In this document: positions 25,733 to 35,543 of the stretch, piece by piece
Position numbering within the stretch: the first letter of the stretch is position 1
How the letters are laid out: each line of letters begins with the position of its first letter
NCBI GenBank assembly: GCA_035310125.1
Contig: DATGEP010000168.1
Location: 1-62,728, forward strand
Reading direction: 5' to 3'
DNA from: DATGEP01 sp035310125
GTDB taxonomy: Bacteria; Chloroflexota; Ktedonobacteria; Ktedonobacterales; JADMIN01
Length of the DNA: 62,728 nucleotides
The notes under the pieces: generated by a model
The model's input: the letters and a program-made list of their open reading frames with translations, nothing else
What the model was told of the DNA's origin: nothing
Database searches by the model: none
Made by a program: the position numbers and the translations under genes

Positions 25733-26069
25733 GCCCGAACTTCGACGGGCACCGCACGATCACCACTCCGGCGTAGACGCCCAGATCGTGTCCCCCGCGC
25801 GAGTCCTTTTGTGTTTGTTCGCCTCCGTGCGTGACGCCAGACGAAGTCAGCACAGTAGCCAGCGCCAAGAACAATTAAATGAAGCGAACATAGGCCGCGT
25901 AGAGAGCTTCCCGTGGGTAATGCGGTTCACATCCCCAGTGAAGGCGATATGCTGGCGCTTCCGTCGCTCGCGGCGGTCTGTCAGATACGCGGCGAGTCAA
26001 CGGGGGCGACCTGCGTGTTGAGTGGCAATTACGATATGTTTGAACGTCCCATTTGAGAGGGATTTCGTG
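25733..26069. other. Intergenic region without visible gene
   Basis: Short frames on both strands lack ribosome sites and family features. I see no repeat or RNA gene. The DinB-like gene has its ribosome site (GAGAGGGA) just inside the right edge. Confidence 0.4.
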
Positions 26070-26798
26070 ATGGCAAACGATCAGGTTCGCGCACGACTGG
26101 TGGAGTTACTGAACGACCTCCGCGCCGAGCAGCAGACGTTTCTGGCGGCTCTCAACGAGGCCGAGCGCGATGCGACTGGCACGGCGGACTCCTGGGCGGT
26201 CAAAGACGTCTTCGCGCATATCACGACCTGGAAAGCGCGGTCAGCCGAACGGCTGCGCTACGCGGCGCGCGGCGAGACCCCGCCCGATACACGCGACTTC
26301 GAGACATTCAACGCGCGCGACTTTGAGGAGCATCGCGAGCAGTCCTGGGCGGCAGTGCAGACGGACGAAGCTCGCGTACATGATGAGCTTCTCGCGGCAG
26401 TGCGCCAGCTCAGTGACGACACGCTGGCCGATCCCAGCCGCTTTGCTTGGATGAATGGCGAGCCGCTCTGTGTCACCGTTCTGAGCAATGGCGTCTGGCA
26501 TCCACAGGACCATCTCGTCAAGCTGTGGCTCGCGCGCGGCGCAATGGAGCGGGCGCAGCGCATTCAGGACCGCGTTGCCGCGGCGCTCACTCAGTCCGGA
26601 TTGCCGGACGCCGTGCGTGGGATGGCTATCTACAACCTGGCATGTGTCTATGCGACCACCGGCCAGCCACAGCAAGCGCTCGCAGCCTTGCCAGAAGGAT
26701 TGCGGCTTCATCCGCGCCTTGTCGTAGATGCCCGCACCGACCCAGATTTCACCTCGCTTCGCGATCTGCCGGCGTTTCAAGCGCTTGTCGCGGAGTGA
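26070..26798 (+). CDS. DinB-like protein with TPR-type C-terminus
   Basis: Encodes 242 residues; ATG 26070 (or GTG 26067) follows GAGAGGGA. The N-terminal four-helix domain (about 1-165) is of the DinB/DfsB/DUF1706 superfamily: SWAVKDVFAHITTWK and GVWHPQDHLVKLWLARGA supply His residues at typical metal-binding places. The C-terminal 70 residues are TPR-like (AIYNLACVYATTGQPQQAL, LRLHPRLVVDARTDPDFTSL). Superfamily members include thiol-dependent transferases and detoxifying hydrolases, so a small-molecule modification role is plausible but not shown. Two double-GNAT genes follow at once, perhaps in one operon. Confidence 0.78.
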   Translation: MANDQVRARLVELLNDLRAEQQTFLAALNEAERDATGTADSWAVKDVFAHITTWKARSAERLRYAARGETPPDTRDFETFNARDFEEHREQSWAAVQTDEARVHDELLAAVRQLSDDTLADPSRFAWMNGEPLCVTVLSNGVWHPQDHLVKLWLARGAMERAQRIQDRVAAALTQSGLPDAVRGMAIYNLACVYATTGQPQQALAALPEGLRLHPRLVVDARTDPDFTSLRDLPAFQALVAE

Positions 26799-26824
26799 TT
26801 TGTATGGAGAGCATGAGATAGACT

Positions 26825-27838
26825 ATGACCCTGACTCGAGAGCATAACCTGGCCGTCCGCCCACCCACCGAGGCGAACATTCCCAGCATTCTAGCCCTCA
26901 TCGCCGCCGATGACATCGCGCACACTGGCGAAGCCGATCCCTGGTCAGCGGACGATATTCGCAGCGAGTGGATCGGCGTAGACCTGGACCACGACGCCTG
27001 GATAATCGAAACGGCGGACGGCCAGGTCGTGGGCTACGCGATGCTGTTCTACAGGGCAACTGACGGGAACATCGAGCGCTTCCATCTCGATAGCTACGTT
27101 CACCCTGCATTTACCGGACGGGGTATCGGCACAGATCTTCTGCGGCGCCTCGAAGCGCGCGCTCGCGAGCTGGTCACAGACACACCATCGGATAGGTCAG
27201 TCGTCCTACAAAGTGGCACAATCGCCCATGACACCGCGGCGCGGCGCTTGCTCGAGTCGCGCGGATATAACCTTGTGCGCCACTTCTGGCGCATGCGCAT
27301 TGACATGACGGGCGCGCCGCCCACGCCGCGCTGGCCCGAAGGCATTACAGTACGCGAGTGCGTAGCCGGACAGGATGAGCGCGTCTTCTTCGATACACTC
27401 GAAGAGGCGTTTCAGGATCATTGGGGTCATACGCCACACGAGTACGGTGAATGGCTGAAGCACAACGTGAAGACGGCCAGCTTCGATCCGTCGCTGTGGT
27501 TCCTCGCGCTGGACGGCATGGAGCCAGCTGGTGCGCTTCGCGGCAAGCAAATGGCCGACGGCTCAGGGTGGGTAAACACACTCGGCGTGCGGCGCCCCTG
27601 GCGCAAGCGGGGACTGGGCAGAGCGCTGCTGCTCCAGGCGTTCGACACATTCTACCGTCGTGGCGTTTCGAGTGTAGCGCTTGGCGTGGACGCACAGAAC
27701 CCCACCGGCGCAACGCATGTCTACGAGGCGGCGGGGATGCGTATCGTCCGCGAGTTCGCCATTTATGAGAAGCAGCTGCGGGCCGGCGCTGCACCCGCAA
27801 GCGAAAGCGAACGATCAACACAGGAGACGATTTCATGA
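26825..27838 (+). CDS. Double-domain GNAT acetyltransferase, copy 1
   Basis: A 337-residue protein made of two GNAT folds (about 5-165 and 170-325). The first has the acetyl-CoA loop region HPAFTGRGIGTDLLRRLEAR, and the second GVRRPWRKRGLGRALLLQAF with the Q/RxxGxG/A pattern. The C-terminal TGATHVYEAAGMRIV is typical of the second domain of MshD-like proteins. It resembles the next gene throughout, so the two arose by tandem duplication. Mycothiol synthase has this layout, but no other mycothiol gene is visible. The stop overlaps the next ATG (ATGA). Confidence 0.88.
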   Translation: MTLTREHNLAVRPPTEANIPSILALIAADDIAHTGEADPWSADDIRSEWIGVDLDHDAWIIETADGQVVGYAMLFYRATDGNIERFHLDSYVHPAFTGRGIGTDLLRRLEARARELVTDTPSDRSVVLQSGTIAHDTAARRLLESRGYNLVRHFWRMRIDMTGAPPTPRWPEGITVRECVAGQDERVFFDTLEEAFQDHWGHTPHEYGEWLKHNVKTASFDPSLWFLALDGMEPAGALRGKQMADGSGWVNTLGVRRPWRKRGLGRALLLQAFDTFYRRGVSSVALGVDAQNPTGATHVYEAAGMRIVREFAIYEKQLRAGAAPASESERSTQETIS

Positions 27839-28812
27839 CCACGATAACAGAGAGCGGTCTCCGCGTACGGGCGCCTACGCTGAATGATCTCGATGCTGTC
27901 TATGAGCTGGCAAACGCCTGGTCCATTGCCGTTCATGGCGAGCCGGACTTCACACGGGAAGACTTCGCGCTCAGTTGGCGTGAGCCGGACTTCTGTCTTG
28001 CTGACGACGCCTGGATTGTGGAAACCGTCACTGGGCAAGTCGTTGGCTACGCCGAGGTGTGGAATTCACAGCGAGTACAGCTCGGTATTCATTTGTTCTC
28101 CCATGCCGACTTCCCGCACGAGGTCATAGACACTGAGTTGGTGAGGTTGGCTGAGGAGCGAGCCCGCGAGCAGATTCCCCAGGCGCCGCCGCATGCGCGT
28201 ATCTCGCTGCGCAATTTGATTGCGACGACTGACCCGGCCAGGCGCGGCATCTTTGAGCGCGCCGGCTTCGTGCCGGTGCGCCGCTTCTGGCGTATGCGCG
28301 TTGATATGGATGCATCGCCGCCCGCTCCGGCCTGGCCGGTGGGCATTACGCTCCGAACGATGCAGCCCGGCGAGGAGCCTGCTGTGCATGCCGCACTCAA
28401 CGAAGCCTTCGACGACCACTGGGGCCACCTGCCAATGTCGTTCGAAACCTGGCGGACATTTTTTCTGGCGCGGTCCGACTTCGATCCGGCGCTCTGCTTC
28501 CTGGCAATGGATGGCGACCAGATCGCGGGTTTCTCGCTCTGCCGTCCGGAGCAAGGTATGGGCTGGGTGGACGATCTGGGCGTGCGACGTCCCTGGCGGC
28601 GCCGCGGGCTGGCGCTGGCGCTCCTGCTACACTCGTTTGGCGAGTTCTACCGGCGCGGCGAGCGCACGGTGGGTCTGAACGTGGATGCGCAGAGCCTGAC
28701 GGGTGCCACGCGACTCTACGAAAAGGGCGGCATGCATGCCTACCGCGAGTGGCAGAGCTTCGAGAAGGAGCTACGGCCAGGCATCGAGCTTAGCACGCGG
28801 ACGCTGGAGTAA
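27835..28812 (+). CDS. Double-domain GNAT acetyltransferase, copy 2
   Basis: A 325-residue paralogue of the preceding gene; GGAGACGATTTC precedes the ATG. Shared landmarks include DAWIVETVTGQVVGYAEVW, RRFWRMRVDMDASPPAP, DDHWGHLPMSFETW, LGVRRPWRRRGLALALLLHSF and TGATRLYEKGGMHAYREW. In the first domain the acetyl-CoA loop of copy 1 is missing (SHADFPHEVIDTELV replaces the GRGIG segment), so only the C-terminal domain may be active. The 3' end overlaps the convergent oxidoreductase gene by 23 bases. Confidence 0.86.
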   Translation: MTTITESGLRVRAPTLNDLDAVYELANAWSIAVHGEPDFTREDFALSWREPDFCLADDAWIVETVTGQVVGYAEVWNSQRVQLGIHLFSHADFPHEVIDTELVRLAEERAREQIPQAPPHARISLRNLIATTDPARRGIFERAGFVPVRRFWRMRVDMDASPPAPAWPVGITLRTMQPGEEPAVHAALNEAFDDHWGHLPMSFETWRTFFLARSDFDPALCFLAMDGDQIAGFSLCRPEQGMGWVDDLGVRRPWRRRGLALALLLHSFGEFYRRGERTVGLNVDAQSLTGATRLYEKGGMHAYREWQSFEKELRPGIELSTRTLE

Positions 28813-30886
28813 CCGGGCGAATCTCCACGAGATTGCTGTGGAAGGTACTCTGTCCGGCGAGATCCGCCAGCGCATCGGATGTCGTGTAGTTCACGTTACG
28901 TCCATCCGGCGAGCGGCTGGCCCAGCGGCCCTTGTGAGCCACGGCCACGCCAGAGGGTACGTCGTCGGTGACGGTGGCGCGGAGGGTACAGCTGCCGCGG
29001 TCGTTCTGGATGATAACCTCATCGCCATCCGCGATACCGCGCGTCGCCGCGTCTTCAGGTGACAGCTCGACGTGTGGCTCGCCTTCTTTCATCTCCAGTC
29101 CCGGCTGGTTCGCCATGCTGCTGGAGACGAAGTGGTGTGTCGCCGCGGAGATGAGAATGAGTCGCGTATCGGCCGGATCGCGCCCTGCCGGGCCTAGCTC
29201 AGCCGGCGGGATGTAGTCTGGCAGTGGATCGAGACCTTGGCCGGCGAGCGCGTTACAGCGCAGCTCTACCTTGCCGGAGGGCGTTGGGAAGCGCCCGTTC
29301 GCAAACGGCACATCCTGCTCGGCGGGAATATTCAGTGCAACGGTGCCGTTCGCGCACAGCCGCTCCAGTGTCACGCCCGCCAGCAATGGATTGCTGGCGC
29401 GTGTGGCGTCCAGCACGCCTCTCAGCGCCTCTTCGGCGGACTCGCGTAGCCACGGCTCCTCATAGCCGAGCGCGGCGGCCAGATGCCGCATCACGTCCCA
29501 GTTGCTCTTTGCCTCGCCCAGTGGCGCGATGGCCGGCTCGTTGAGCTGGAGATTGCGATGCCCGTAGGCTTTGTGTAGGTCTAGGTGCTCAAGCTGGCTC
29601 GTGGCCGGAAGCACGATGTCAGCGTATCGCGCCGTGTCCGTCAAGAACAGATCATGAACGACGGTAAAGAGATCGTCGCGACGCAAGCCGTCCAGCACCC
29701 GGTTGGTATTTGGCGTCGAGGTGACGGGATTGGCACAGAAGACATAGAGCGAGCGAATAGGTGGGTCACTCACCTCACCAGTGAGGGCGGCGCCCAGGCG
29801 GTTCATGTTCACGACACGCGGCGTGGGTGGACACGCCGCCGCATGGCCCACCGCCTCAGCATCCCATGTGACATAGTCGCTGGTACTGTAAAAGAGGCCG
29901 CCGCCGCGCACGCCGACCTGTCCCACGACGGCGGGCAGGCATGCCAGCGCCCGCACCGTCTGCCCACCGTTGCCGTGGCGCTGAATACCATCACTGAATT
30001 TGAGCAGCGCCGGCTTCGTCGTCCCATAGCGTCGCGCCAGCGAGACAATAACCTCCGCCGCTATGCCGGTGATGCTCGCGGCTCGCTCTGGCGGATACTC
30101 CCTGGCCCGGTCGCGCAGCTCCTCCCAGCCGAGCGCATGCGCCCGCAGCCAGTCTTCATCGTGGAGTTCATCGCGGAAGAGCACATGCATAATGCTCAAC
30201 GCCAGCGCGGCGTCCGTCGTCGGGCGCGGCTGGATATGCTCGTCGGCGGAGCGAGCGGTAAGCGTGCGGCGCGGATCAATCACCACGACGTAGGCGCCGT
30301 TACGTTGCGCCTCCCGCAGGAACGGCATGACGTGCGGATTGGTGCTGGCGGGATTGTGTCCCCAGAGCAGAATGAGCCGGCTCTGCGCGAGATCGGTGTA
30401 ATCGGGCGCCAGTCGTGCGCCATACGTCAACCGCACCGCCTCCTCCGCCGCCGCGCCACAGATCGAGCGCCGCAGCCCGGAGGCGCCCATGCGGTTCCAG
30501 AGCCGCTCGTTACATATGCGCAGCTGCAGCAGCCCCAGCGTGCCACTGAATGAATAGGGCAGGATAGCCGCACCGCCGTATTCAGCCAGGATATGTTGCC
30601 AGCGAGCGGCAATCTCCCCAATCGCCTCATCCCAGGAGATGCGCTCGAGCTCGCCACTGCCCTTCGGCCCGACGCGCCGCATCGGATAGAGCAATCGGCC
30701 CGGTGCGTAGACGCGGTCCAAATAGGGACGTACCTTGGCGCAGAGCCAACCGCGCGTGACCGGATGTGCCGGGTCAGCGGCAAAGCGCACGGCGCGCCCG
30801 TCGCGCACCTCGGTCAGCGTGGCGCAGGTGTCGGGGCAGTCGTGCGGGCAGGCGCCCCGCACAATGTGTGTCGCGGCGACGGACAT
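28790..30886 (-). CDS. Molybdopterin oxidoreductase (DMSO reductase family, catalytic subunit)
   Basis: A 698-residue enzyme. The start at 30886 has GGGAGGAG nine bases upstream. The N-terminus ACPHDCPDTC plus WLCAK forms the CxxxCxxxC...C [4Fe-4S] motif. Domains for the two molybdopterin guanine dinucleotides follow: ILLWGHNPASTNPHV, VVIDPRRTLTARSADEH, KFSDGIQRHGNGGQTVR, and the C-terminal aspartate-decarboxylase-like fold (ISAATHHFVSSSMANQPGL, GDEVIIQNDRGSC). No twin-arginine signal is seen, so it is probably cytoplasmic. The Mo ligand may be the Cys in RRSICGAA, as in Cys-type formate dehydrogenases, but this is uncertain. No electron-transfer subunit or cofactor gene is adjacent. Confidence 0.9.
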   Translation of the reverse strand: MSVAATHIVRGACPHDCPDTCATLTEVRDGRAVRFAADPAHPVTRGWLCAKVRPYLDRVYAPGRLLYPMRRVGPKGSGELERISWDEAIGEIAARWQHILAEYGGAAILPYSFSGTLGLLQLRICNERLWNRMGASGLRRSICGAAAEEAVRLTYGARLAPDYTDLAQSRLILLWGHNPASTNPHVMPFLREAQRNGAYVVVIDPRRTLTARSADEHIQPRPTTDAALALSIMHVLFRDELHDEDWLRAHALGWEELRDRAREYPPERAASITGIAAEVIVSLARRYGTTKPALLKFSDGIQRHGNGGQTVRALACLPAVVGQVGVRGGGLFYSTSDYVTWDAEAVGHAAACPPTPRVVNMNRLGAALTGEVSDPPIRSLYVFCANPVTSTPNTNRVLDGLRRDDLFTVVHDLFLTDTARYADIVLPATSQLEHLDLHKAYGHRNLQLNEPAIAPLGEAKSNWDVMRHLAAALGYEEPWLRESAEEALRGVLDATRASNPLLAGVTLERLCANGTVALNIPAEQDVPFANGRFPTPSGKVELRCNALAGQGLDPLPDYIPPAELGPAGRDPADTRLILISAATHHFVSSSMANQPGLEMKEGEPHVELSPEDAATRGIADGDEVIIQNDRGSCTLRATVTDDVPSGVAVAHKGRWASRSPDGRNVNYTTSDALADLAGQSTFHSNLVEIRPVTPASAC

Positions 30887-30968
30887 GGCGGTCATCTCCT
30901 CCCAAACAATAACCGCTCCATGGTACGCGCTGATGGCAGCGAGCACAAGCACGCAACCGTGCGATCAC

Positions 30969-31017
30969 AAAAAAGAGCAGGTGGGCCGCGAAATCTCTTG
31001 ACATCGCAACCCACCTG
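30969..31017 (-). terminator. Rho-independent terminator of the atp operon
   Basis: Minus strand: CAGGTGGG (31017-31010) pairs with CCCACCTG (30985-30978), with further partial pairing inside, and is followed by CTCTTTTTTG. It sits directly after the atpC stop at 31030. Confidence 0.8.
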
Positions 31018-31029
31018 TTGGACCAGTAG

Positions 31030-31512
31030 CTATTCCTGTCCGAGACCATCCTGTCCGAGACTCTCCGGCACCGATCGCCGTGGCGCTCGTCCACGGCGGC
31101 GCTGTAGGTCGGCTACCTTGAGGCGGCCAATTGCCCGCTCTAGCTCGGCGGCAGCGGAGGCTTCCACGTCCGCCGTCAGGTTCGCCTGCTGGAGCGTCGC
31201 CTGCGCGCGGCGGCGAGCCTCCTCGGCGTGCGCCTCGTCAATCTCTTCGGCCCGCTCGGCATCGTCGGCGAGGATCGTCACAACGTTATCGTTGACTTCC
31301 AGAAAGCCGCCCGCGACAAAGATCCCTTCGTCCGTGCCGTGCTCGCGGATGCGCAGCTCGCCAAGCTTGAGTGTGGTCAGCAGCGGCGCGTGCCGGGGCA
31401 GAATGCCAAGCTGGCCTTCGCTGCCCGGCGCGATCACCATATCGGCCTCGCCGTCGAAAACGGTCTGCTGCGCCGTCACAATGGTGACGTGTAACGTGGG
31501 ACGTTGCGACAC
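31030..31512 (-). CDS. atpC: ATP synthase F1 epsilon subunit
   Basis: A 160-residue subunit of the central stalk that couples rotation and can inhibit ATP hydrolysis. The GTG start at 31512 has AAAGGAGG six bases upstream. The N-terminal beta-sandwich contains HVTIVTAQQTVFDGEADMVI, APGSEGQLGILPRHAPLLT and FVAGGFLEVNDNVVTILADD. The C-terminal helices (ERAEEIDEAHAEEARRRAQ, ASAAAELERAIGRLKVADL) make the mobile inhibitory arm. A basic tail (RRRGRAPRRSVPE) extends the usual 135-residue length. Last gene of the operon, 12 bases after atpD. Confidence 0.95.
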   Translation of the reverse strand: MSQRPTLHVTIVTAQQTVFDGEADMVIAPGSEGQLGILPRHAPLLTTLKLGELRIREHGTDEGIFVAGGFLEVNDNVVTILADDAERAEEIDEAHAEEARRRAQATLQQANLTADVEASAAAELERAIGRLKVADLQRRRGRAPRRSVPESLGQDGLGQE

Positions 31513-31524
31513 AACGGACCTCCT

Positions 31525-32979
31525 TTACGCCTCGCTCGCCCGGGCTGCCTCCAACACGTCGTCAATGCTCCCCGCCAGGAAGAAATGCACCTCCGAGATG
31601 TCGTCGTGCTTGCCTTCGAGAATCTCCTTGAAGCCACGAATAGTCTCGGAGAGTGGCACAGTGCGGCCAGGACGCCCTGTGAAGACCTCGCCGACGTTGA
31701 AGGGCTGCGAGAAGAACTGCTCGATCTTGCGGGCACGCGCGACCGTCAGCTTATCCTCGTCGGAAAGCTCGTCCACGCCCAGGATGGCGATGATGTCCTG
31801 AAGATCCTTGTAGCGCTGTAGCACACGCTTGACCTCTTGCGCGACATCATAGTGCTCCTGCCCAACCACGTTCGGATCGAGAATGCGGCTGGTGGAGGCC
31901 AGCGGGTCCACGGCGGGGAAGAGTCCACGAGCAGCCAGCGCGCGCTCGAGCACGATGGTCGAGTCGAGATGTGCGAAGGTCGCCGCCGGGGCTGGGTCGG
32001 TGTAGTCGTCGGCGGGCACATACACCGCCTGCATAGACGTAACCGAGCCGTCCTTCGTGGAGGTGATGCGCTCCTGAAGCTGCCCCATCTCTTCGGCCAG
32101 GTTCGGCTGGTAGCCTACCGCGGAGGGCATGCGACCGAGCAAGGCGGAGACTTCAGCGCCCGCCTGCGTAAAGCGAAAGATGTTGTCAATGAAGAGCAGC
32201 ACGTCGCGATGCTCCACATCGCGGAAATATTCCGCAATGGTGAGTCCAGTGAGCGCCACGCGCAGCCGCGAGCCGGGCGGCTCGTTCATCTGGCCGAAGA
32301 CCATCGCCAGCTTGTCAAGCACGCCCGCGCCCTTCATCTCCTCATAGAGGTCATTGCCCTCGCGTGTGCGCTCACCCACGCCCGCGAAGACCGAGAGACC
32401 ACCGATAGCGCCCGCTTCGTCTCCGCCCTCAGCGCTCATGGACTTCTTGGCGATGTTATTGATCAGCTCCTGGATGATGATCGTCTTGCCAGTTCCAGCG
32501 CCGCCGAACGTGCCGATTTTGCCGCCACGCATGAAGGGGGCGATCAGGTCAATGACCTTGATGCCCGTCTCCAATACTTCGGCCTCGGTCGCCTGGTCCT
32601 CGATGCCAGGCGCGGGCCGGTGGATCGGCATCCGAGGGGCATCGGCGGGAGCCGGCAGGTTGTCAATCGGTTGGCCAAGCACGTTGAAGATTCGGCCAAG
32701 TGTAGCCGTGCCAACGGGCACTGTGATGGGACCACCCGTGTCGAACGCCTCCTGCCCGCGCGCCATGCCATCCGTCGGTCCCATGCCGACGCAGCGGACG
32801 ACGTTGTTTCCGAGCAGCTGCTCGACCTCTAGAACCAGCACGTGATCCTGGCCGGGAATCTGCGTCTCGATAGCGTTATAGATGGGAGGTAGCTTGTCCT
32901 GAGGGAACTCAATATCTACCACGTTGCCAAGCACCTGTGTCACAGTACCCTTGGTGCGGGTGGGTGCGGCAGTTGCCAT
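31525..32979 (-). CDS. atpD: ATP synthase F1 beta subunit
   Basis: A 484-residue catalytic subunit. The start is the ATG at 32979; a TTG two codons earlier is the alternative. Walker A reads FGGAGTGKT, with Thr where beta subunits normally have Val (GGAGVGKT). The Walker B strand RDVLLFIDNIFRFTQAGAEV, the catalytic-Glu region (GVGERTREGNDLYEEM) and the DELSDED loop are intact, so it should be active. Gene order and 45-base spacing after atpG are normal for the operon. Confidence 0.97.
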   Translation of the reverse strand: MATAAPTRTKGTVTQVLGNVVDIEFPQDKLPPIYNAIETQIPGQDHVLVLEVEQLLGNNVVRCVGMGPTDGMARGQEAFDTGGPITVPVGTATLGRIFNVLGQPIDNLPAPADAPRMPIHRPAPGIEDQATEAEVLETGIKVIDLIAPFMRGGKIGTFGGAGTGKTIIIQELINNIAKKSMSAEGGDEAGAIGGLSVFAGVGERTREGNDLYEEMKGAGVLDKLAMVFGQMNEPPGSRLRVALTGLTIAEYFRDVEHRDVLLFIDNIFRFTQAGAEVSALLGRMPSAVGYQPNLAEEMGQLQERITSTKDGSVTSMQAVYVPADDYTDPAPAATFAHLDSTIVLERALAARGLFPAVDPLASTSRILDPNVVGQEHYDVAQEVKRVLQRYKDLQDIIAILGVDELSDEDKLTVARARKIEQFFSQPFNVGEVFTGRPGRTVPLSETIRGFKEILEGKHDDISEVHFFLAGSIDDVLEAARASEA

Positions 32980-33030
32980 AATCAATGTTCTCCAATCTCT
33001 CAGCGGGCGTCTCGATGCAGCCAGCGCTCA

Positions 33031-33903
33031 TTACGCGCCCGCACCGGCGACGACCTCGAGGATCTGCGTCGTAATAGCGGACTGGCGAGCCTTGTTGTAG
33101 GTCAACGTCAGGTCCGCGAGCAGGTCAGTGGCGTTGTCGGTCGCGTTGCGCATAGCGACCATCTGCGCCGAGTAGAAGCTCGCCACGGTCTCCAGCAGCG
33201 GCTGGAAGATTTGCGTCTCCACGTAGCGCGGCAGCAGCTCCGCGAAAATCGCTGTAGCGTCGGGTTCAAAGATGTATTGCGGTGCTGGACCTTCCTCCGC
33301 GCCCTCGGGTGGCTGCACCGGCAGCAATTGCACTACGGCAGGCTGCTGGACGACGGTCGAGATGAATTTCGGGTAGACCAGGAACACCTGATCCATGTCT
33401 TCGTTTAAATACGCGTCGGTCACCGTGCGCGCGATCGCGCGCACATCTGCCGGCTTCGGCTGGTCGCCGAGCCGGATAAACTCCGCGGCGATCTTTTGGT
33501 GCGAGCGCGCCAGGAAGTCGCGCCCCTTGCGACCGACGGCGATATACGAGACAGGCATATCGGGATTCCCGTGCTCGCGCCGCTGCTCCAGCACAAGCTG
33601 AAGCGCACGCCGGTTGGTGTTGCTGGAGAGCGCTCCCGCCAGCCCTCGATCCGGCGTAATGAGCACGATGCCCAGCTTACGCACGGTGCGGCTGCGCAGC
33701 AGCGGCAGCTCGTCCTGCCCCTCCGCCTGTGCCGAAAGGCGCGAGAGCAGCTTCACCAGCTCCGCCGAATAGGGACGCGACGCAAGCACACGCTCCTGCG
33801 CCCGGCGCATCTTGCTGCTGGCCACCAGCTGGACCGCGCGGGTGATCTGCGCGACGTTTTTGACGGACGTGATACGCCGTCGTATCTCACGTGTTGATGC
33901 CAT
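33031..33903 (-). CDS. atpG: ATP synthase F1 gamma subunit
   Basis: A 290-residue rotor shaft. The N-terminal helix MASTREIRRRITSVKNVAQI and the C-terminal helix MVAMRNATDNATDLLADLTL with NKARQSAITTQILEVV form the antiparallel coiled coil inside the alpha3beta3 head. The middle domain VLITPDRGLAGALSSNTNRR is well conserved. An acidic/Pro-rich insertion (PVQPPEGAEEGPAPQ, about 196-210) is slightly longer than usual. GGAGGGG precedes the ATG. Confidence 0.96.
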   Translation of the reverse strand: MASTREIRRRITSVKNVAQITRAVQLVASSKMRRAQERVLASRPYSAELVKLLSRLSAQAEGQDELPLLRSRTVRKLGIVLITPDRGLAGALSSNTNRRALQLVLEQRREHGNPDMPVSYIAVGRKGRDFLARSHQKIAAEFIRLGDQPKPADVRAIARTVTDAYLNEDMDQVFLVYPKFISTVVQQPAVVQLLPVQPPEGAEEGPAPQYIFEPDATAIFAELLPRYVETQIFQPLLETVASFYSAQMVAMRNATDNATDLLADLTLTYNKARQSAITTQILEVVAGAGA

Positions 33904-33998
33904 GATCCCCTCCAGGGACCTTTCCCCGTTCCCTCCCCGCGATGTGAGGAGGGAACCGATGCCCCGTTCCCACGCAGGGAGGAGGCAAGGGCAAGGTT

Positions 33999-35531
<1,533 letters not shown>

Positions 35532-35543
35532 AAATATTTCTCC

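Noticed and set aside
25677..25874. Short minus-strand frame of 65 codons in the spacer before the DinB-like gene
   Set aside because: No ribosome site, composition unlike a folded protein, and it overlaps the XRE gene end.
29585..30553. Plus-strand open frame of 322 codons opposite the molybdopterin oxidoreductase
   Set aside because: The minus-strand gene has complete motifs over the whole span; the opposite frame shows only Arg-rich composition.
31837..32832. Plus-strand open frame of 331 codons opposite atpD
   Set aside because: Antisense shadow of a conserved gene.
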